Shown: positions 43,369 to 52,331, numbered from the stretch's first letter. The stretch is 64,000 nt of DNA from Afipia sp049747295 (GCF_049747295.1 NZ_JBMHJM010000001.1:3348001-3412000), one strand, 5' to 3'. Numbers and translations: made by a program. The notes: generated by a model not told the origin, from the sequence alone.

Positions 43369-45051
43369 TTATGCCGCGCGGATGGTTGCCAGGAAGTTCT
43401 GGACCTCAAGCTGAAGGTGATTGCTCTCTTTCGAGAGCGATTGGGCAGCGGTCAGGACTTGAACGGAGGCTGCGCCCGTTTCGCTGTTGCCGCGATCGAC
43501 ATCCGAGATGTTCGCAGCCACCTGGGCGCTGAGTTCAGCCGCCTGCTGGACGTTACGGGCGATTTCCTGAGTCGCCGCTCCCTGTTCTTCGACGGCGGCA
43601 GCGATGGTCGAGGAAATCTCGGACATCAGGTCGATGGTAGCGCTGATTTCCTTGATGGTCGCAACCGAGTCCGTCGTCGCGGCCTGCATCCCGGCGATCT
43701 GTGCGCTGATCTCGTCGGTCGCCTTGGCGGTCTGGGAAGCCAGGGCCTTCACTTCAGAGGCTACCACGGCGAACCCACGGCCTGCCTCGCCCGCGCGGGC
43801 GGCCTCGATGGTCGCATTGAGCGCAAGCAGATTGGTCTGTTCGGCAACGGCCGTGATCAACTTGATGACATCGCCAATTCGGGTCGCGGCGTGGGACAGC
43901 TCGCCAACGCTGGCATCCGTCTTCTGGGCCTGTTGGACAGCCAGTCTGCCCACACGGCTCGATTCCTGAACTTGCCGGCTGATTTCATTGACCGACGAGG
44001 TGAGTTCCTCGCTGGCGGTCGCGGTCGATTGGATGTTTTCAGAGACGTTCTGCGACGCGCTTGCAGCCGAATTGGAGAGCTGCCGGGTCAGGTCGGCGGC
44101 ATTGGTCAGGGTACCGGCGGTGGCTTCCATTTCTGTGGAGGCTGACGACAGGGACGAGATCATTTCACCGATCATGGATTCGAATTTGCGGGTGGCATTG
44201 TCCACGGTCTCGGCCCGGCGCATTTTGGCGTCGGCGTCCTGCGCTGCAGCCTCGTCCGCCGCGGACTTTGCGATCATGGCATCCTTGAAGACTTGCACGG
44301 CATCGGCGATCTGGCCGATTTCGGTAGCCTCGCGCTGATGAGGGACTTCGACACTCAGATCGCCGGTGGCCAGCGTGCGCATCGGCTGAAGGATGGAGCC
44401 GATTCCGCGGGCGATGTCGCGAACAATGGTGACGGCTGCACAGAGTCCGATCACGACCATGATGGCGAGAACGCCGAGCACGATGCGAAATGCAAGAGCG
44501 TAGTCGCTCTTGGCTGTTTCCCCGGATCTTGCTCCGCCCTTTTCATTCAGATCGACCAACTTGAGCAGCGTATCGTCCATGGCGCGGCCCGGCGGGGTTG
44601 CCTTGTCGGTATTGATCTCTACGGCCTTGGCAAAATCGCCCTTGGCGGAGGCCGCAATCACGTCGTTTGCGGCACTGCGATAATTCTGCCAGAGGGTACC
44701 CAACTGATTGAAGAGTGCTCGTTCCTCCGGCGAGGAAATGAGCGGCTCGTACTTACTGATCGCAAGATCGTATGCCTTGACGCGATCAGCGAGAGCCTTG
44801 TTGACGCTGGCTTTCTTTTTCTCATCGGTGATCAGGATGTGGTCGCGCAAAATCGCCCGATAGCGCGCCGCCTGAACCCGCAGTTCGCTGATCTGACGGA
44901 TACTAGGCAGCCAGGTCACCCGGATGTCCTGCGCGGATTCATTGATCGCCCGCATCTCGTAGATGGCAAAGGCGCCGAGGGAAATTGGAGCGATCAGCAG
45001 AAGGGAAACGAGGGCAATCAACTTGGTCCGAATTGAGAACTTCGAAAACAT
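43369..45051 (-). CDS. Methyl-accepting chemotaxis protein, copy 2
   Basis: 560 residues, same architecture as copy 1: helix 1 (KLIALVSLLLIAPISLGAFAIY), 4-helix-bundle ligand domain (about 40-190), helix 2 (IVLGVLAIMVVIGLCAAVTIV), HAMP and the signalling domain with LLALNATIEAARAGEAGRGF and EEQGAATQEIARNVQ. It also ends VQNFLATIRAA. The two receptors are in tandem, 282 nt apart, and probably arose by duplication with divergence of the sensory domain. AAGGGATG lies before the ATG. Confidence 0.93.
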   Translation of the reverse strand: MFSKFSIRTKLIALVSLLLIAPISLGAFAIYEMRAINESAQDIRVTWLPSIRQISELRVQAARYRAILRDHILITDEKKKASVNKALADRVKAYDLAISKYEPLISSPEERALFNQLGTLWQNYRSAANDVIAASAKGDFAKAVEINTDKATPPGRAMDDTLLKLVDLNEKGGARSGETAKSDYALAFRIVLGVLAIMVVIGLCAAVTIVRDIARGIGSILQPMRTLATGDLSVEVPHQREATEIGQIADAVQVFKDAMIAKSAADEAAAQDADAKMRRAETVDNATRKFESMIGEMISSLSSASTEMEATAGTLTNAADLTRQLSNSAASASQNVSENIQSTATASEELTSSVNEISRQVQESSRVGRLAVQQAQKTDASVGELSHAATRIGDVIKLITAVAEQTNLLALNATIEAARAGEAGRGFAVVASEVKALASQTAKATDEISAQIAGMQAATTDSVATIKEISATIDLMSEISSTIAAAVEEQGAATQEIARNVQQAAELSAQVAANISDVDRGNSETGAASVQVLTAAQSLSKESNHLQLEVQNFLATIRAA

Positions 45052-45418
45052 CTACGGTCATCCCTTGGGCGGTTTGATCCCCGCGCGAGCGAAAACGGTC
45101 AGTCGAATGGAATTCGACTGCCGGGGCAGTGTGGTCGTGTTGCAAGTTCCAGTCGGACAATGACGCAAAATGTGCGCAATCCGCATAGATTAGCTTAAGG
45201 AAATTGCGTGAACCGTTGGTAAACGGCCACCGTTGGCCCTGCCGGAGCGATTGAAGACCAGGCAAGCCGCTCGAGGCGGCAGCGATCACCTCGCGGTTTG
45301 GGTGGTCTCCTGTCAGACGGGAATAGCCGCACACAGATGCGTGCGTAATGCAGGTTCCCGCTTTTCCGCTTCCGTCGGTCGTGACACGATCTGATGTGGA
45401 GTCCACGGGAGGGTCGCC
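45052..45418. other. Intergenic region upstream of chemoreceptor copy 2 and DUF1194 gene
   Basis: 367 bases, divergent promoters expected. A 9-bp palindrome lies at 45100-45120 and is listed separately. No gene, RNA or full repeat element was recognised in the rest. Confidence 0.45.
45100..45120. promoter_or_regulatory. 9-bp inverted repeat upstream of chemoreceptor copy 2
   Basis: CAGTCGAAT-GGA-ATTCGACTG, perfectly complementary arms with a 3-nt centre, 49 bases upstream of the receptor start. Could be an operator or an mRNA leader hairpin. Confidence 0.5.
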
Positions 45419-46261
45419 ATGCGATGGTCTGTCTCGATCGGAGGGGTTTTCGCCGCCGGCGCGCTGTTGGCGGGGGATGCAGCCAGCCTGGCGGCGCCGA
45501 ACACGACACCGGTGCAGACTCAGAAGATCGACGAGTCCAAGCGCGTCGATGTCGAACTTATCCTCGCTGTTGATGTGTCCTATTCAATGGACATGGACGA
45601 ACTGGCTCTCCAGCGCGAAGGCTACGCCGGCGCCATCACCTCCACGGAATTCCTGCAGGCGTTGAAGACCGGTCCGACCGGAAAGGTCGCTGTGACCTAC
45701 TTCGAGTGGGCGGCCTCCAACGACCAGAAAGTCGTTATGTCCTGGCGCATCATTGACGGTCCGGAATCCGCCGATGCCGTCGCCGAGGAAATTTTGAAGG
45801 CGCCATTGCGCCGTGCCTCGCGAACCTCGATCTCCGGCGCGATCAATTTCGCGATGCCGTTGTTCGAAGCAAACGAATATCACGGCCTTCGCCGCGTGAT
45901 CGATGTCTCCGGAGATGGTCCCAACAACAACGGCGAGCCGGTGACCTTGGCGCGTGATGCCGCGCTCGCCAAGGGCGTGACCATCAACGGCCTGCCGATC
46001 ATGGCCAAGGAAACCAACTACGCGACGATGGATATCGAAAACCTCGATTTCTACTATGAGGATTGCGTGGTCGGCGGTGCCGGATCGTTCGTGGTGCCGA
46101 TCAAGAGCAAGGAAAAGTTCAAGGAAGCCATCCGCACCAAATTGGTGATGGAAGTTGCTGGCCGCGTGCCGGAGCCACGGGTCATTCCTGCTGCGGCACG
46201 CGAGCCTCGCGTGTCGTGCCTGATCGGCGAGAAGATCTGGCAGGAGCGGTGGGGGCGTTGA
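45419..46261 (+). CDS. DUF1194 (VWA-like) secreted protein
   Basis: 280 residues. Signal peptide SVSIGGVFAAGALLAGDAASLA, then a von Willebrand factor A-like domain with a MIDAS-type motif AVDVSYSMDMDE (Asp52, Ser54, Ser56), SRTSISGAINFAM and VIDVSGDGPNNNG. This is the DUF1194 layout. Metal-dependent binding of a partner in the periplasm is a reasonable inference; no function is known. GGGAGG precedes the ATG. Confidence 0.87.
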   Translation: MRWSVSIGGVFAAGALLAGDAASLAAPNTTPVQTQKIDESKRVDVELILAVDVSYSMDMDELALQREGYAGAITSTEFLQALKTGPTGKVAVTYFEWAASNDQKVVMSWRIIDGPESADAVAEEILKAPLRRASRTSISGAINFAMPLFEANEYHGLRRVIDVSGDGPNNNGEPVTLARDAALAKGVTINGLPIMAKETNYATMDIENLDFYYEDCVVGGAGSFVVPIKSKEKFKEAIRTKLVMEVAGRVPEPRVIPAAAREPRVSCLIGEKIWQERWGR

Positions 46262-46302
46262 TATCCCGACTCTTATTTTGACGCGTTTTCTTCACGCGAA
46301 CT

Positions 46303-46405
46303 CGTGTCTCGATTCCGAAGTTCGCACAGACGTGCGGCTTGTTCGGATGAAGCTCTCCATCGAGCTTGCGGTTTCATTCGGAGGAACTTCAAATCCGCGG
46401 CACTG
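46303..46405. repeat. Decayed CTAG-hairpin remnant (type I)
   Basis: GTGTCTCGATTCCGAAGTTCGCA (46303-46325) repeats the left arm of copy B hairpin 1 almost exactly, while only a weak right arm (GGAACTTCAAATCCGCGGCACT) is left near 46382-46403. The palindrome is broken, so it is probably an old copy. A fragment of the GGACAT repeat follows near 46480-46505. Confidence 0.55.
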
Positions 46406-46527
46406 GGGCGTGTACCCATAAAGCCGGATTGTTCGCTTCCAGGGGTGGAGCACGCATGGCCTGACCGGCCGGGAATCTCTGCAAATGACCCGAAAGGGAC
46501 ATTCCGCCTGGTCGGCACACACGCTTT

Positions 46528-48795
46528 TCACGACGCCCGCGCTCCGGATAACCCGACCACGGCGTTCATTTCGCTTTGCCACTCCGCGAGCCATTCAGGG
46601 ATCCGCGCCGCCGCACGGGTTGCAGTTTTCCTTGTCCAGGCCGCGATCACCTGTCCTTCCTCTGAGAACATGAACACACCGTCCATGCCCTTCGCGCGGC
46701 GCAGAGTATCAAGCGCCTGGATGGGGGTTTGCGCGATAGGTCCCCCGACGTTGAAGGATGTATTCACCGCGACCTCGACGCCGATTCTCCTTCCGAGCGC
46801 TTTCAAATAGGCGTGCGTTACGGCATCGGTATCCTCGCGTACGATCTGCAGCCGCGCGGTCCCATCGACGTGAATGACGGCGGGCACTTGGGCGCGCGCT
46901 TGAGGCTTGGCTCTCGCGGTCAGCACCATGTAGTTATAGGCGTTGTAGTCATCGTCCGAGGCGCCCTCGGACAAATCGAACAAAGCCTTTGCCGCCGAAA
47001 GCGTCACCATGGGCGCGAGCGGCCGGATCGCTTCGCGATATTTGACGCGCTCGTTAAGCAGTTCGCGCGTGCGCGGGTTGCAAGGGTTGGCCAAGATCGA
47101 TCTGTGACCCAGCGCTCGGGGTCCCGTCTCTGCCGGCCCCTGGAACAGCGCAATAATCCCGTCTCTCGCGGTGATGAACGCCATCAAGTCGGCGATGGCC
47201 TCCATCCCGGGTCCGTGCGACGCATCGCCGACGCCAATCCAGGCCACATCGGCGGCACCGTCCAGAGCGACGTGGATATCGGACATGCGGGGGGCGCGAC
47301 CGCAATAAAAAGCGTGCTGGAGCGACGACCCAAGACTCACCGGCTCAAGACACACGCCGGCGGCGGCGGCGAATGCGTAAGCTGCTCCTATCGTGACCCC
47401 GGCGTCGTTCGGTACAGGCGGCGTCCACAAATGAAGCTGCGTCGATTGCTTGACGACGCGACCGTAGTAGCCGGCGTCGAAATGCTCCAGCACGCGCATG
47501 TTCGCGGCTGCGTTAAGCGCTGCGCCGCCGGTCAGCACCAGCCGGTCGCTGCCCGTTATCCGGATCAGACCATCAATGATGTGGACGAGACCATCCTCGA
47601 AAACCATCTGGGTGGCCGCCGCCTTGTCGAGCCTTTCCTGCGTATTCGGCCGGTGATGGATGTCTTCGACACGCAGGACGGCATCGGGATTCCACATCTC
47701 CTCAGGCGCGATGGGCCGGCCCAGGATCCGGGAGAGATCCTCGGTATAGGGCTGACGAAGCATACGCCGGGGCCAATTCGCGAGCGAACGGTTGAGATAC
47801 ACGTCGCCGTCCACCCGAAGATCAAAGATGTCTTGCAGCTGCCGATAGAAAGTGTTGGTCGAACGATCCATGTCGCCATAGGCCGCGGCGCCCATATATC
47901 GGCCTTCGCTGCTGAGCGCTGTCCAGCCGCCCTGCGTCGAGCTGATGATGCCGTAAAACATTCCGAGCGAGTCGAATAAGCTGGCGTTGCTCCGGATTTG
48001 CCCAACCACGCCGTTCTCGCCGAGATAGAGCGTCGTCGAGGCGAAGTCGCCCGAACCATCGACAACGACGATCATCGTCTTTTGCCGCTCTCTGGCAAAA
48101 GGCGAGGCCAAATATGAGAACCATGCGTGATTGTCGTGGTGCGGCATGCCAATGATCGGCATTCTGCAATCGAGGCCGAAGAGCTGACCCAACCGGGCTG
48201 GGGCTTTAAATCCCTCCTTCAATTGGTCGCCATCGAAGAGCACAGCGTTACCCTGGAATGGCAGGTGCAGGCTTGCGGGAAATTCCTCCAGAACGGACCG
48301 AAGCGCCGAGGCCATAAGCAGAGAGTAATCGTAGGTCGCGAGACAAGCGACGATCCGCTCGGGGCCAATGCCCAAACCTTTCATGATTTCAGTCAACACT
48401 TCGAGCGATGCGTGAGGATAGGCGTTGGTATGCTTTCGGCCCGAGAAGCGCTCTTCCTCATTGTTGCAGATGATCCGGAGACCGCCAGCAGGCGTCACCT
48501 CGACGAGCGCAACTCCCGTGTTGTGGAATCCGCCGATACTTATGCCAACGAGATAAGCCGTTTCGCCGCGCGCCAGTCTTGCGACCAAATCTCGCGCCCG
48601 CTCGGCGGCGAATTGGCTGTTCGGACGATGAATGCCTTTGTGCCGCAAGAACCGCTCCGCAAGGGGGAGGGCGGCCCTGAACCCGGCTGCAGCAAGCCGC
48701 GGATGGAGTGGTGTGAAGCGCCCGGCTCGACTTGTATTTCGCACTACAAAACTCCTGGGCAAACGCGAAGCGGGCTCAGGCGCCACTGCTACCAT
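46528..48795 (-). CDS. NodU/CmcH-family O-carbamoyltransferase
   Basis: 755 residues from ATG 48795. NodU/CmcH/TobZ layout: N-terminal Kae1-like part with LVGISIGGFHNTGVALVEV, HHDNHAWFSYLASPF (metal-binding His) and MIVVVDGSGDFASTTLY; a middle LTGGAALNAAANMRVLEH; and the C-terminal YrdC-like carbamoylation part with AETGPRALGHRSILANP and VEVAVNTSFNVGGPI. These enzymes pass a carbamoyl group from carbamoyl phosphate through carbamoyl-AMP to a hydroxyl of a sugar or antibiotic. About 80 extra N-terminal residues lie before the first conserved strand. No glycosyltransferase or nod gene is adjacent, so the acceptor is unknown. Confidence 0.85.
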   Translation of the reverse strand: MVAVAPEPASRLPRSFVVRNTSRAGRFTPLHPRLAAAGFRAALPLAERFLRHKGIHRPNSQFAAERARDLVARLARGETAYLVGISIGGFHNTGVALVEVTPAGGLRIICNNEEERFSGRKHTNAYPHASLEVLTEIMKGLGIGPERIVACLATYDYSLLMASALRSVLEEFPASLHLPFQGNAVLFDGDQLKEGFKAPARLGQLFGLDCRMPIIGMPHHDNHAWFSYLASPFARERQKTMIVVVDGSGDFASTTLYLGENGVVGQIRSNASLFDSLGMFYGIISSTQGGWTALSSEGRYMGAAAYGDMDRSTNTFYRQLQDIFDLRVDGDVYLNRSLANWPRRMLRQPYTEDLSRILGRPIAPEEMWNPDAVLRVEDIHHRPNTQERLDKAAATQMVFEDGLVHIIDGLIRITGSDRLVLTGGAALNAAANMRVLEHFDAGYYGRVVKQSTQLHLWTPPVPNDAGVTIGAAYAFAAAAGVCLEPVSLGSSLQHAFYCGRAPRMSDIHVALDGAADVAWIGVGDASHGPGMEAIADLMAFITARDGIIALFQGPAETGPRALGHRSILANPCNPRTRELLNERVKYREAIRPLAPMVTLSAAKALFDLSEGASDDDYNAYNYMVLTARAKPQARAQVPAVIHVDGTARLQIVREDTDAVTHAYLKALGRRIGVEVAVNTSFNVGGPIAQTPIQALDTLRRAKGMDGVFMFSEEGQVIAAWTRKTATRAAARIPEWLAEWQSEMNAVVGLSGARAS

Positions 48796-48870
48796 ATCTC
48801 GAAAATCGGCATCTTTGCGCTCCTCGAAAGGATTAACCCGTGCGACTGAAAAGCAGAGACGTGCCTTCTG

Positions 48871-48901
48871 TGAATGTCCGTTCCTGGCCCTTAGCGGACA
48901 T
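48871..48901. repeat. GGACAT palindromic repeat, copy 1
   Basis: 31 bases starting TGAATGTCCG and ending TGGCCCTTAGCGGACAT; ATGTCCG and CGGACAT are inverted. The last 17 bases are identical to 52346-52362. The same sequence style is common in intergenic DNA of Bradyrhizobiaceae (recalled, not searched). Confidence 0.75.
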
Positions 48902-49030
48902 GGCCATCTTGGTTGCTGATCAAGTGCGGATGGACGAGAAAGTTGATCGACCGATCGTCCTCGCGGCACTAATGGCAAGCGAGTTGTCTGTCGGATACGG
49001 CTACCAGACGCTCGACAATCTCGCCGGCTA

Positions 49031-49073
49031 CTTGGCGACCCACTTGGCCACCCACTTGGCCACCCACTTGGCC
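49031..49073. repeat. 12-bp tandem repeat
   Basis: CTTGGC(G/C)ACCCA in three full copies and the start of a fourth (49031, 49043, 49055, 49067). Being a multiple of three it keeps a reading frame open, but no gene is supported here. Confidence 0.85.
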
Positions 49074-49217
49074 GCGCGCAACTCGTAAGCGCGCGACGGG
49101 TCTGGGGAGCCTCCGGCGTCTCAAATGATCGCGCGTTTTGATCTACATCAAGACGGCTGTTGTGCGAGCTTCTCAGGGTGATGTCCGCAAATGCCTGTTC
49201 GCGACGGGAGCTGCAAG

Positions 49218-49484
49218 ATGGGCATCATCTGGACGATTATCATCGGCTTTATCGTTGGCGTCGTCGCCAAGTTCATTATGCCTGGCGACAAAACGGAGCC
49301 GCAGGGCTTCATCCTGACGACCATTCTGGGGATCGTCGGCGCGTTCGTCGCGACCTACCTGGGCCAGGCCGTCGGCTGGTACAGGGCCGGTGAGTCCGCG
49401 GGGTTCATTGGGGCCGTCGTGGGCGCAGTCATCCTGCTTTTCCTCTATGGCTTGATCACCGGCCGCCAAAGTCGCCCGACCTGA
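49218..49484 (+). CDS. GlsB/YeaQ/YmgE-family stress-response membrane protein
   Basis: 88 residues from ATG 49218 with GGGAG seven bases upstream. Three short hydrophobic segments with Gly zippers: MGIIWTIIIGFIVGVVAKF, GFILTTILGIVGAFVATYLG and GFIGAVVGAVILLFLYGLI. This fits the transglycosylase-associated/GlsB family of small inner-membrane proteins linked to stress. Ends 22 nt from the convergent methyltransferase gene. Confidence 0.9.
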   Translation: MGIIWTIIIGFIVGVVAKFIMPGDKTEPQGFILTTILGIVGAFVATYLGQAVGWYRAGESAGFIGAVVGAVILLFLYGLITGRQSRPT

Positions 49485-49506
49485 CGGTGCTGAAGTCTGC
49501 GTCGCG

Positions 49507-50313
49507 TCAGTCCGCGCGGCGGGCGAGATAGAGACTTGTCGTCATATTCCGGACAACGCGATTTCCAAAGTCCTCGCGGGCGATGCGGCCGAGTTCGGCC
49601 AGCACCGTCTCGCGGTCGGAACGGGCGTTGACGTTCGAGTAGGTCGCATACAACGCCACGGTTTGCTCGGCATCGAGCACATGAGGCCATCGGCTCGCTT
49701 TGTGTTCCACGAGATCGAACGCACCGGTGCGCTTCAGCGCTGCCAATCGCGCTACAGAATCCAGCGCGAAAGGGATGCCGCTTTCGCCGGCTGAGGGGCT
49801 GGCAGGGGCCTCCAGCAATTCCTTGGTCGCGTCGTGAAACGGATCCGGCCGGCTGTCATCGCCGAACACGTTCCATACTGCGGCCCACCAGCCCCCTCGG
49901 CGAAGCAGGCTCGCGATCTTCACGAGAGCGGAATCTTCATCCAGCCAATGAAAGGCTGTGGCGCTCACGCCCAGGTCGAAGGTTTCACTTTCCAGGGCTG
50001 CGTCCTCGAATGAGGACACCATGACGCTCAACGTTTTACCGGGATGGGCGTCGCGCAGGAAATCGGCAAGGCGCTGGTCCGGCTCGATGGCCACCAACGG
50101 GTCAGCGCCGTGTTCGAGCAGCCGATGCGTCGCGGTGCCGGTGCCCGCTCCGATCTCGAACACCGCAGCGTCGCGGCGCAAACCGCATCGTGAGGTCAGG
50201 GTGTCATACACCCATTCAGGATAGGGCGGTCGCGCGCGGTGGTAGCCCGCGGGATTGTCGCCGAAAGCCTGACGGCCGAACGCCTTGCTCAGTCTGTTCG
50301 GAGTCATGTGCAT
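49507..50313 (-). CDS. Class I SAM-dependent methyltransferase
   Basis: 268 residues from ATG 50313; ATG 50307 is equally possible and a longer frame to 50361 has no RBS. Motif I is VFEIGAGTGTATHRLLEHG, followed by LVAIEPDQ (motif II acidic end), FDLGVSATAFHWLDE (motif III region) and LLRRGGWWAAVWN. It belongs to the methyltransferase type 11/25 group; substrate unknown. Not co-transcribed with its neighbours. Confidence 0.83.
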   Translation of the reverse strand: MHMTPNRLSKAFGRQAFGDNPAGYHRARPPYPEWVYDTLTSRCGLRRDAAVFEIGAGTGTATHRLLEHGADPLVAIEPDQRLADFLRDAHPGKTLSVMVSSFEDAALESETFDLGVSATAFHWLDEDSALVKIASLLRRGGWWAAVWNVFGDDSRPDPFHDATKELLEAPASPSAGESGIPFALDSVARLAALKRTGAFDLVEHKASRWPHVLDAEQTVALYATYSNVNARSDRETVLAELGRIAREDFGNRVVRNMTTSLYLARRAD

Positions 50314-50574
50314 CCCAACTTTCGCAAAAATCCCCAAATTCCCGGCGTCGAAGGTGTTCACAGATCAAAAAAAAACCGCTGCATGAAAGCGGGGATGAAG
50401 CGGACACCGTTGGCGCTGTTCTCGACTGCCGCTCGTGAGCTGGACAATCTCGAACGGCCTGAGCCCTTCCTTGATCAAACCGCCGCCGCGAAAGACTTTG
50501 ATCAACCTCAACAACGATTGCGGGAAACGTTATAGTTAGCACGTTTACTCCGTACTCAGCGGGGAGAGCATCCG

Positions 50575-51753
50575 ATGGCGGTGATACTTCCTCCCAAAGG
50601 CCGTGACCTAAGGCTCGACCTATTTCGCGGCGTCGCCAACTGGCAGGTTTTCATCAATCACATTCCAAACAACATCTTCAATTGGCTTACGACCCTGTAC
50701 TACGGATTTAGCGACGCGGCTGATCTGTTCGTCTTTATCTCGGGTTTTACGGCGTCATTTGTGTACGCCAGAATTATGATCGATCGCGGCACGGTGGTGG
50801 GCGGAGCCCGGATATTGAGGCGCACCTGGCAAATCTTTGTCGCTCAGGTGTTTCTGTTTTGCGTCTACGCCTCAGGGATCGGATACTTGGCTCTGGAATA
50901 TCACGACCCTAATTTGGATAATATATACAACATCCACTTGTTCTTCGAGAATCCGGTTCACATGCTTCTTGGCGTGCTCACGCTAAGATACAAGCCTCTC
51001 AACATGGATGTGCTTCCACTGTATGTCGTCCTGATGTTGGTGTTTCCGGTTGTGTTGTGGGCAATGATCCGAAAACCAAATCTGGTGGCAATCGCATCGA
51101 TTTTATTGTACTTGGCCGCGCGCCATTTTGATTGGAATGCTCCCTCCTATCCCTCCGGAACCTGGTACTTCAACCCATTCTGCTGGCAACTGCTGTTCGT
51201 ACTCGGCGCATGGTTTGCATTGGGTGGGGCGGCCGTATCGATGCCAATCATCAGGTCGCGCAGCCTGCTGATTTTTGGGACAGCGTATCTGATTTTCGCT
51301 CTCATCATGACCTTGGCCGGCTGGGTCCCTTCGCTTCGAGCGGCGCTTCCAGATTGGCTCTATGATGCCTTCAATCCGAATGACAAGACCAATCTCGCTC
51401 CATATCGGGTTCTGCATTTGGCAATCATCGTATTGCTGGTCACGCGGTTCTTGCCCCGTGACTGGTCCGGCCTTCACTGGCGTATCTTCAGGCCCGCTAT
51501 TCTGTGTGGCCAGCAATCGCTGCAAACCTTCTGTGTCGGCATTTTTCTTTCATTCGTCGGTTACTTCGTTCTGATCCAGGTCAGTGATGCGATCTGGATG
51601 CAAATCCTGGTCAACATCGTGGGTCTTACGATCTTGACGCTCATGGCCTGGTACAAGGTTTGGATAACGAGCATGGATAAACCGACGTCACGATTGCCAA
51701 CGGAGGCTTCGCCTTCAACCGGGAGTTCGAGCGCAAACCCGCCTCACGCGTAA
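50575..51753 (+). CDS. opgC: OpgC family protein (glucan succinyltransferase-like)
   Basis: 392 residues. LRLDLFRGVANWQVFINHIP is the OpgC/acyltransferase-3-like start, with about ten hydrophobic helices (e.g. LFVFISGFTASFVYARI, VLPLYVVLMLVFPVVLW, GTWYFNPFCWQLLFVLGAWFA). OpgC adds succinyl groups to osmoregulated periplasmic glucans in the inner membrane. The last ~25 residues are Ser/Pro/Thr-rich. The local base use is visibly more AT-rich than neighbours. Confidence 0.88.
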   Translation: MAVILPPKGRDLRLDLFRGVANWQVFINHIPNNIFNWLTTLYYGFSDAADLFVFISGFTASFVYARIMIDRGTVVGGARILRRTWQIFVAQVFLFCVYASGIGYLALEYHDPNLDNIYNIHLFFENPVHMLLGVLTLRYKPLNMDVLPLYVVLMLVFPVVLWAMIRKPNLVAIASILLYLAARHFDWNAPSYPSGTWYFNPFCWQLLFVLGAWFALGGAAVSMPIIRSRSLLIFGTAYLIFALIMTLAGWVPSLRAALPDWLYDAFNPNDKTNLAPYRVLHLAIIVLLVTRFLPRDWSGLHWRIFRPAILCGQQSLQTFCVGIFLSFVGYFVLIQVSDAIWMQILVNIVGLTILTLMAWYKVWITSMDKPTSRLPTEASPSTGSSSANPPHA

Positions 51754-51802
51754 CCAAGCTTATAGAAGAACTCAGGCGTGTGCTCATAGATCCGGGCGAG
51801 AA

Positions 51803-51820
51803 CTGATCAAGTGCGGATGG
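51803..51820. repeat. 18-bp direct repeat shared with 48916-48933
   Basis: CTGATCAAGTGCGGATGG is exact in both places. In both it lies within repeat-like intergenic sequence, so it is probably a remnant of a longer dispersed element, not a regulatory site. Confidence 0.75.
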
Positions 51821-52030
51821 GGCGGCGAAGTCGCCTTTTGACCCATAGCAGAAATTAGACCCACGCCGGAAGTCATTCACTTAATCCAATATTATCAATC
51901 GGTATGTGAGGTTGATGGAAAAAGGAGCCTACAAACTAATTGGCCATGCAGCCTCTTGTGAACTATTTGGGGACACCGGCGGAAGCCCAAGCTGCGCACA
52001 GCGGCGGCTAAGAAGAAACAGGGATGCATT

Positions 52031-52327
52031 TTGGAATCCTTCGTATCCTTCGCAATCTTGTTTCACCTAGCAGCCATCATTATCGCTGCTGTCTTTCTGG
52101 TAACCGGCATCAAAAATCGGGCATTCAGCCCGTGGCTGGTGTTCTTCGTCGGGCTGATCGTACATGCAGGACCATCCCTTTTTTTGCTTGGGACGTATTC
52201 TGGTGCCATAGGCTACATCGTTGCATTCATCGCCGCGCCCTTGGCGGGAGTTGGAGCTATTTTATGGATCATTGTTGCATCATGTATTGCACTCCTGATC
52301 TGGAGCCGGGACGATCGTCGGGAATAG
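52031..52327 (+). CDS. Small hypothetical membrane protein
   Basis: 98 residues from TTG 52031, eight bases after an AGGG. Three hydrophobic helices (SFAILFHLAAIIIAAVFLV, WLVFFVGLIVHAGPSLFLL, YIVAFIAAPLAGVGAILWIIV) and a short charged tail RDDRRE. No family recognised. Low GC relative to flanks. The coding call rests on helices, RBS and length. Confidence 0.55.
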   Translation: MESFVSFAILFHLAAIIIAAVFLVTGIKNRAFSPWLVFFVGLIVHAGPSLFLLGTYSGAIGYIVAFIAAPLAGVGAILWIIVASCIALLIWSRDDRRE

Positions 52328-52331
52328 GCAC

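Larger units (their letters stand above)
48796..49217. other. Repeat-bearing intergenic region
   Basis: 422 bases with no convincing gene. It holds a GGACAT palindromic repeat (48871-48901), an 18-base tag shared with 51803 (48916-48933), and a 12-bp tandem repeat (49031-49073). A small frame at 48840-49088 is built from these repeats and was not called. Confidence 0.55.

Noticed and set aside
46729..47979. 416-residue open frame on the plus strand
   Set aside because: Antisense to the carbamoyltransferase gene; composition is that of a shadow frame and no domain is visible.
48840..49088. 82-residue frame ending in repeated ATHL units
   Set aside because: It is made of the GGACAT repeat, the shared 18-base tag and the 12-bp minisatellite; no RBS, no family. 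Open by chance because repeat units are multiples of three.
50239..50535. 98-residue frame before opgC
   Set aside because: Overlaps the methyltransferase start region, lacks an RBS and any recognisable family; the last ~50 residues could be a small gene but nothing supports it.
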